Assembly (NCBI RefSeq): GCF_027706745.1
Contig: NZ_JAQFWP010000048.1
Coordinates: forward strand, 1-54,463
Length of the DNA: 54,463 bases
Origin: Nocardiopsis suaedae
Lineage (GTDB): Bacteria > Actinomycetota > Actinomycetes > Streptosporangiales > Streptosporangiaceae
Direction of reading: 5' to 3'
A program made the position numbers and the translations under genes. The notes beneath the pieces are model-generated. The model saw only the letters and a program-made list of their open reading frames with translations. It was not told the DNA's origin and did no database searches. Below are positions 51,637 through 54,463 of the stretch, piece by piece (position 1 is the stretch's first letter; each line of letters starts with the position of its first letter).

Positions 51637-52488
51637 GTGAAACGTTCCGCTCCGCCGAAGCTGCGCCTGCTCTCCCTGGGAGCCGGGGTGCAGTCCAGCG
51701 CCCTTCTCCTGCTCTCCGCCCAGGGGGCGATCCCCAGGTTCGACTACGCCCTGTTCGCCGACACCGGCTGGGAGCCGACCGCCGTCTACCGGCACCTGGA
51801 GCGCCTCGAAGGAGTTGCCGCCGCTGCCGGGATCCCGATCCGGAGAGTGTCCGCCGGCAACATCCGGCACGACGCCCTAGACGAGCGGCACCGGTTCGCC
51901 TCCATGCCGCTGTTCATCACCAAGCCCGACGGGCAGCGCGGCATGTCCCGGCGGCAGTGCACCTCCGAGTACAAGGTCCGCCCGCTCAAACGCGAAGCAC
52001 GGGGCCTGCTAGGCTACCCGCACCCGGCACGGGTGGCGCAGGGCGTCTATGCCGAGCAGGCCATCGGCATCTCCACCGATGAGTTCCACCGTGCCAAGGA
52101 CGCCGATGTGGCCTACCTGCGCAACGTCTTCCCGCTCCTGGACATCGGGTGGACCCGGCAGGACTGCCGCGCCTACCTCGCCCTGCACGGGCTGGGGGAC
52201 ACGCCGAAGTCGGCGTGCATCGGCTGCCCGTACCGCTCCAACGCCTCCTGGATCCGCTTGAAGGCGCAGGAGCCGGAGGCGTTCGCCGACGCGGTCGACT
52301 TCGATGCCGCGATCCGGCACGGTCACCCTGCCGCGGCAACGCGCGGCATGCCGCTGGAGGGCAGGTTCTACCTGCATCCGGCACGTATCCCGCTCGGCGA
52401 GGTGGATCTGGGGGAGGAGGCCGAACCGGCGGAGCGGGGGTGCTCGCCGTGGGCCTGCCCCGGTGAAGACGAGGGGGAGGAGTGGTGA
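51637..52488 (+). CDS. PAPS reductase/adenylyl-sulfate PP-loop family protein
   Basis: Encodes 283 residues from GTG 51637; no strong ribosome binding site is visible. SLGAGVQSSAL (about 13-23) is the PP-loop, followed by YALFADTGWEPTAVYRHL, CTSEYKVRPLKREAR and CIGCPYRSNASW, the pattern of the element-borne PAPS-reductase-like family. The Cys set resembles that of DNA/RNA sulfur-modification relatives (DndC-like), but other dnd genes are absent. It is coupled (GTGA overlap) to an XF1762-family gene. Substrate unknown; nucleotide or host-factor modification is possible. Confidence 0.8.
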   Translation: MKRSAPPKLRLLSLGAGVQSSALLLLSAQGAIPRFDYALFADTGWEPTAVYRHLERLEGVAAAAGIPIRRVSAGNIRHDALDERHRFASMPLFITKPDGQRGMSRRQCTSEYKVRPLKREARGLLGYPHPARVAQGVYAEQAIGISTDEFHRAKDADVAYLRNVFPLLDIGWTRQDCRAYLALHGLGDTPKSACIGCPYRSNASWIRLKAQEPEAFADAVDFDAAIRHGHPAAATRGMPLEGRFYLHPARIPLGEVDLGEEAEPAERGCSPWACPGEDEGEEW

Positions 52489-52982
52489 GCGGGGGCGGGT
52501 TCGCGCTTTCGGCCGCCGCGGTGCTTGCGAACCGGCGCCGGCACGAGGACATGGAGCTGGTGCCGGTCCCGTTGGCAGAGGCCAAGGCGTTCGTGGAGGT
52601 GTGGCACCGGCACCTGGGGCCGCCGCGCGGGCACAAGTTCAGCCTCGGGCTGCGGCATGCCGACGGGGTCCTGGTGGCGGTGGCGATCGTGGGGCGGCCG
52701 GTGGCCCGCGGGCTGGACGACGGGCGCACGCTCGAAGTCACCCGCCTGGCATCCGACGGCACCCCGAACGCCTGCTCCCGACTCCTGGCAGCGTCGTGGC
52801 GGGCGGCAAAGGCGCTGGGGTACCGGCGCATGGTCACCTACACCCGAGCTGACGAGCCCGGCACCTCGCTGCGCGCTGCCGGGTGGCGGCGGGCGGCGGA
52901 GCTGCCGCCGCGCGGGGACTGGCATCCGCCCCGGCAACCGGGGCGCCTCGGTCCGGCGCGCGTTCGGTGGGAGGCGCCATGA
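52485..52982 (+). CDS. XF1762-family (GNAT-like) protein
   Basis: Encodes 165 residues from GTG 52485, overlapping the previous stop; ATG 52551 (MELVPVPLAEAKAFVEVWHRHL) is the alternative and corresponds to the usual family start. HLGPPRGHKFSLGL and LEVTRLASDGTPNACSRLLAASWRAAKALGYRRMVTYT are the family's core, with an acetyltransferase-like fold. It is almost always next to the PAPS-reductase-like gene in actinomycete elements, as I recall. Function unknown. Confidence 0.82.
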   Translation: MSGGGFALSAAAVLANRRRHEDMELVPVPLAEAKAFVEVWHRHLGPPRGHKFSLGLRHADGVLVAVAIVGRPVARGLDDGRTLEVTRLASDGTPNACSRLLAASWRAAKALGYRRMVTYTRADEPGTSLRAAGWRRAAELPPRGDWHPPRQPGRLGPARVRWEAP

Positions 52983-53164
52983 GGACGCCGCCTGAGCCAC
53001 CGCCTCGCTGCCGAATTCGGTCCTGGGTTGCCGGTCGTTGCCGTTGGCCGGAGGGGCGTGACCGGATGGGCGGTACCGCTTCGACGAGCGGCGCCGACGG
53101 GGACGTGGAACGTTCTCTATCGGGCTTGCGGACGTGCGCCGAAGTGGCCCTGGCCTGGAGGTGA
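52979..53164 (+). CDS. Doubtful small ORF
   Basis: A 61-residue frame starts at an ATGA overlap with the XF1762-family stop and ends 8 nt before the next start. The peptide is Arg/Pro-rich at the N-terminus and acidic near the end. A second frame over the same bases also stays open and joins the HTH gene upstream, so base composition alone may explain both. Kept only because of the overlap. Confidence 0.25.
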   Translation: MRTPPEPPPRCRIRSWVAGRCRWPEGRDRMGGTASTSGADGDVERSLSGLRTCAEVALAWR

Positions 53165-53171
53165 GGCCTCC

Positions 53172-53486
53172 GTGGCGCGCAGGCAAGAAAAGCGCTCTGA
53201 CCAGCTGAAACGTGATGACAACGCTGTCGGTGACGCCTACCCTGCAGCTCCCGCACCCTCCGGAGCTGAGCGCGGCGCGAATCCCGCGCCGCCCCAGGTG
53301 TATACCCCGGCCGAGGCTGCCGAGCTTCTCAAGGTGCCCGAGTCCTGGCTGCGGAAGAAGGCTGCCCAGCGGGCCGTGCCGTGCACCTTCCTCGGCAAGC
53401 ACCTGCGCTTCAGCGCTGAGGATCTGCACCGGATCGTGCGGGAGGCGGGGCAGGCGCCCGTCACCGGGCGCCGCCCGCGCCGATGA
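53172..53486 (+). CDS. Excisionase-like helix-turn-helix protein
   Basis: Encodes 104 residues from GTG 53172 (GGAGGTGAGG upstream). VYTPAEAAELLKVPESWLRKKAAQRAVPCTFLGKHLRFSAEDLHRIV is a MerR-like HTH_17 excisionase domain. It is followed 37 nt later by the integrase, the standard Xis-Int order of actinomycete integrative elements. It likely directs excision. Confidence 0.85.
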   Translation: MARRQEKRSDQLKRDDNAVGDAYPAAPAPSGAERGANPAPPQVYTPAEAAELLKVPESWLRKKAAQRAVPCTFLGKHLRFSAEDLHRIVREAGQAPVTGRRPRR

Positions 53487-53523
53487 TCCCTGTAGTGGTC
53501 TATGGCGTAAAGGGAGGAAGTGC

Positions 53524-54463
53524 ATGGCGTACGCCGAACGAACGCCGAAGAGCTGGCGCGTTCGCCACAAGAAGCCTGACGGGACCTGGGCCTCCAAGTC
53601 CGGGTTCGCAACCAAGGACTCGGCCCTGAACTGGGGACAGGAGCAGGAGGCCGAAGTCCGGGCGTGCACCTGGATCGCCCCTGAGGACCGCGAGATGGCC
53701 TTCGGTGACTTCGCCGAGCAGTGGATGGCGGCCGCGCGGCTGTCGGTCAACACCAGGGCCAAGTACCGGTCCTACCTCAGGACCCACATCCTGCCGCGGT
53801 GGGGCAAGTGGCCGCTGATCGGCATCTTCAACAGCCACATCGAGATCCAGGAGTGGGTCACCGAGCTCCACGAGGACCTGTCCGAGCCCAGCGTGGCCTC
53901 CGTGGCCGCCCTCTTCTCCACCGTCCTCAACAGCGCGGTGCGCGCCCGCAGGCTCCCGGCCAACCCCTGCAACGGCCTCCGCATCACCTCCGGTGACTAC
54001 GACGCCGAGCGCCACGTGGCCACCCCTGCTCAGATCCTGCGCGCGGCGATGCGGCTCCACCGCAGTGCGGGCTATGGCGGGTTCGTGCTGTGCCTGCTCA
54101 ACGGGTACACCGGGGCGCGGTGGTCGGAGCTGGTCGCTCTGGAGGCCCACGAGTACGACGAGGTCAACCACGCGGTCCCGGTGCGCACCCCGCTGCAGGA
54201 GACCTCAGGTCGCCTGTCCAAGTCCAAGCGGCCCAAGACCCCGGCGGGCAAAAGGTGGATCCAGCTGCCCGGCTTCCTCAACGCGCTCTATGTCGACCTG
54301 CTCACGCGGACCGAGCCCGGGGTGCCGGTGTTCGCCGGGGCGCAGGGCGGCCGGATGCGGAGAGGAAACTTCCGGGCCCGGTTCTGGCGGCCAGCCTGGG
54401 ATGGTGAGCCCGGCCACGACCAGGTGTGGCTGCGGGGGCCGGTCCTGCCGGGGTTCACCTTCA
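53524..54463 (+). CDS. Tyrosine recombinase integrase (cut by window edge)
   Basis: At least 313 residues from ATG 53524 (GGAGG about 6 nt upstream), open to the end of the window. An N-terminal arm-binding segment (SWRVRHKKPDGTWASKSGFATKDSAL) and core-binding domain (FAEQWMAAARLSVNTRAKYRSYLRTHILPRWG) precede the catalytic domain; the first catalytic Arg is in NGYTGARWSEL (R199). The Lys, His-x-x-Arg and Tyr residues lie beyond or near the edge. It catalyses integration of the element; an attachment site, often in a tRNA gene, is expected just to the right. Confidence 0.92.
   Translation, partial: MAYAERTPKSWRVRHKKPDGTWASKSGFATKDSALNWGQEQEAEVRACTWIAPEDREMAFGDFAEQWMAAARLSVNTRAKYRSYLRTHILPRWGKWPLIGIFNSHIEIQEWVTELHEDLSEPSVASVAALFSTVLNSAVRARRLPANPCNGLRITSGDYDAERHVATPAQILRAAMRLHRSAGYGGFVLCLLNGYTGARWSELVALEAHEYDEVNHAVPVRTPLQETSGRLSKSKRPKTPAGKRWIQLPGFLNALYVDLLTRTEPGVPVFAGAQGGRMRRGNFRARFWRPAWDGEPGHDQVWLRGPVLPGFTF

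Noticed and set aside
1-54463. tRNA or rRNA genes
   Set aside because: I found no cloverleaf with a recognisable T-loop and anticodon arm, and no rRNA-like sequence; a tRNA attachment site may lie beyond the right edge.

Overview
The window is high-GC DNA with overlapping stop/start codons, GTG starts and families typical of actinomycetes (XRE-DUF5753/DUF397 pair, BldC-like protein, PrgI/VirB4 conjugation genes, replication-relaxation protein). A Streptosporangiales or Nocardiopsaceae-like host is my best guess; nothing in the window proves the genus.

Layout. (1) 1-8.66 kb: two degraded CRISPR-like repeats, a palindromic hairpin pair, a small membrane protein gene, then a compact type I-E effector operon. 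Its first gene is one 1748-codon frame that reads as Cas3 + Cas8e (Cse1) + Cas11 (Cse2), followed by cas7e, cas5e and cas6e, every junction overlapping by 4 bases. No cas1, cas2 or intact array is visible. (2) 8.75-10.15 kb: a 463-aa protein with a C-terminal PD-(D/E)XK-like nuclease core. (3) 10.4-13.2 kb: an IS3 transposase scrap, a DUF397/XRE-DUF5753 pair, a BldC-like regulator and two small unknown genes. (4) 13.4-18.6 kb, minus strand: a probable RiPP locus with a 43-aa precursor ending in KCSCNAGDDNPY, a radical SAM/SPASM enzyme, a GNAT acetyltransferase, a phosphotransferase-fold protein, two unknown genes and an XRE regulator. (5) 19.2-29.0 kb, plus strand: a Tad/Flp-type pilus locus that ends in a transmembrane OmpA-BTAD regulator. 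(6) 29.5-34.2 kb: small unknown genes separated by strong hairpins, a sliding-clamp (DnaN) homologue and an N6-methyltransferase-like protein without a visible NPPY motif. (7) 34.2-39.6 kb: an IS5-type transposase remnant, then an operon encoding a 1252-aa CHAT protease-STAND ATPase-TPR protein, a 40-aa putative zinc peptide and a four-helix membrane protein. (8) 39.8-48.9 kb, minus strand: a VirB/VirD4-type conjugation module. (9) 49.2-54.5 kb: a HEPN-like protein, a sigma-region-4-like protein, a PAPS-reductase-family protein with an XF1762-family partner, an excisionase-like HTH protein and a tyrosine integrase cut by the window edge.

Regions 5-9 look like one integrative and conjugative element, with conjugation genes, pilus locus, its own clamp, and excisionase/integrase at the right end, carrying defence-like cargo (CHAT-STAND operon, HEPN protein). 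The I-E operon, the nuclease and the RiPP locus lie to the left; the left boundary of the element is not visible. The strongest candidates for new biology are the Cas3-Cas8e-Cas11 triple fusion, the CHAT-STAND/zinc peptide/membrane protein operon and the RiPP locus. All functions are inferred from sequence reading; no database search was run.
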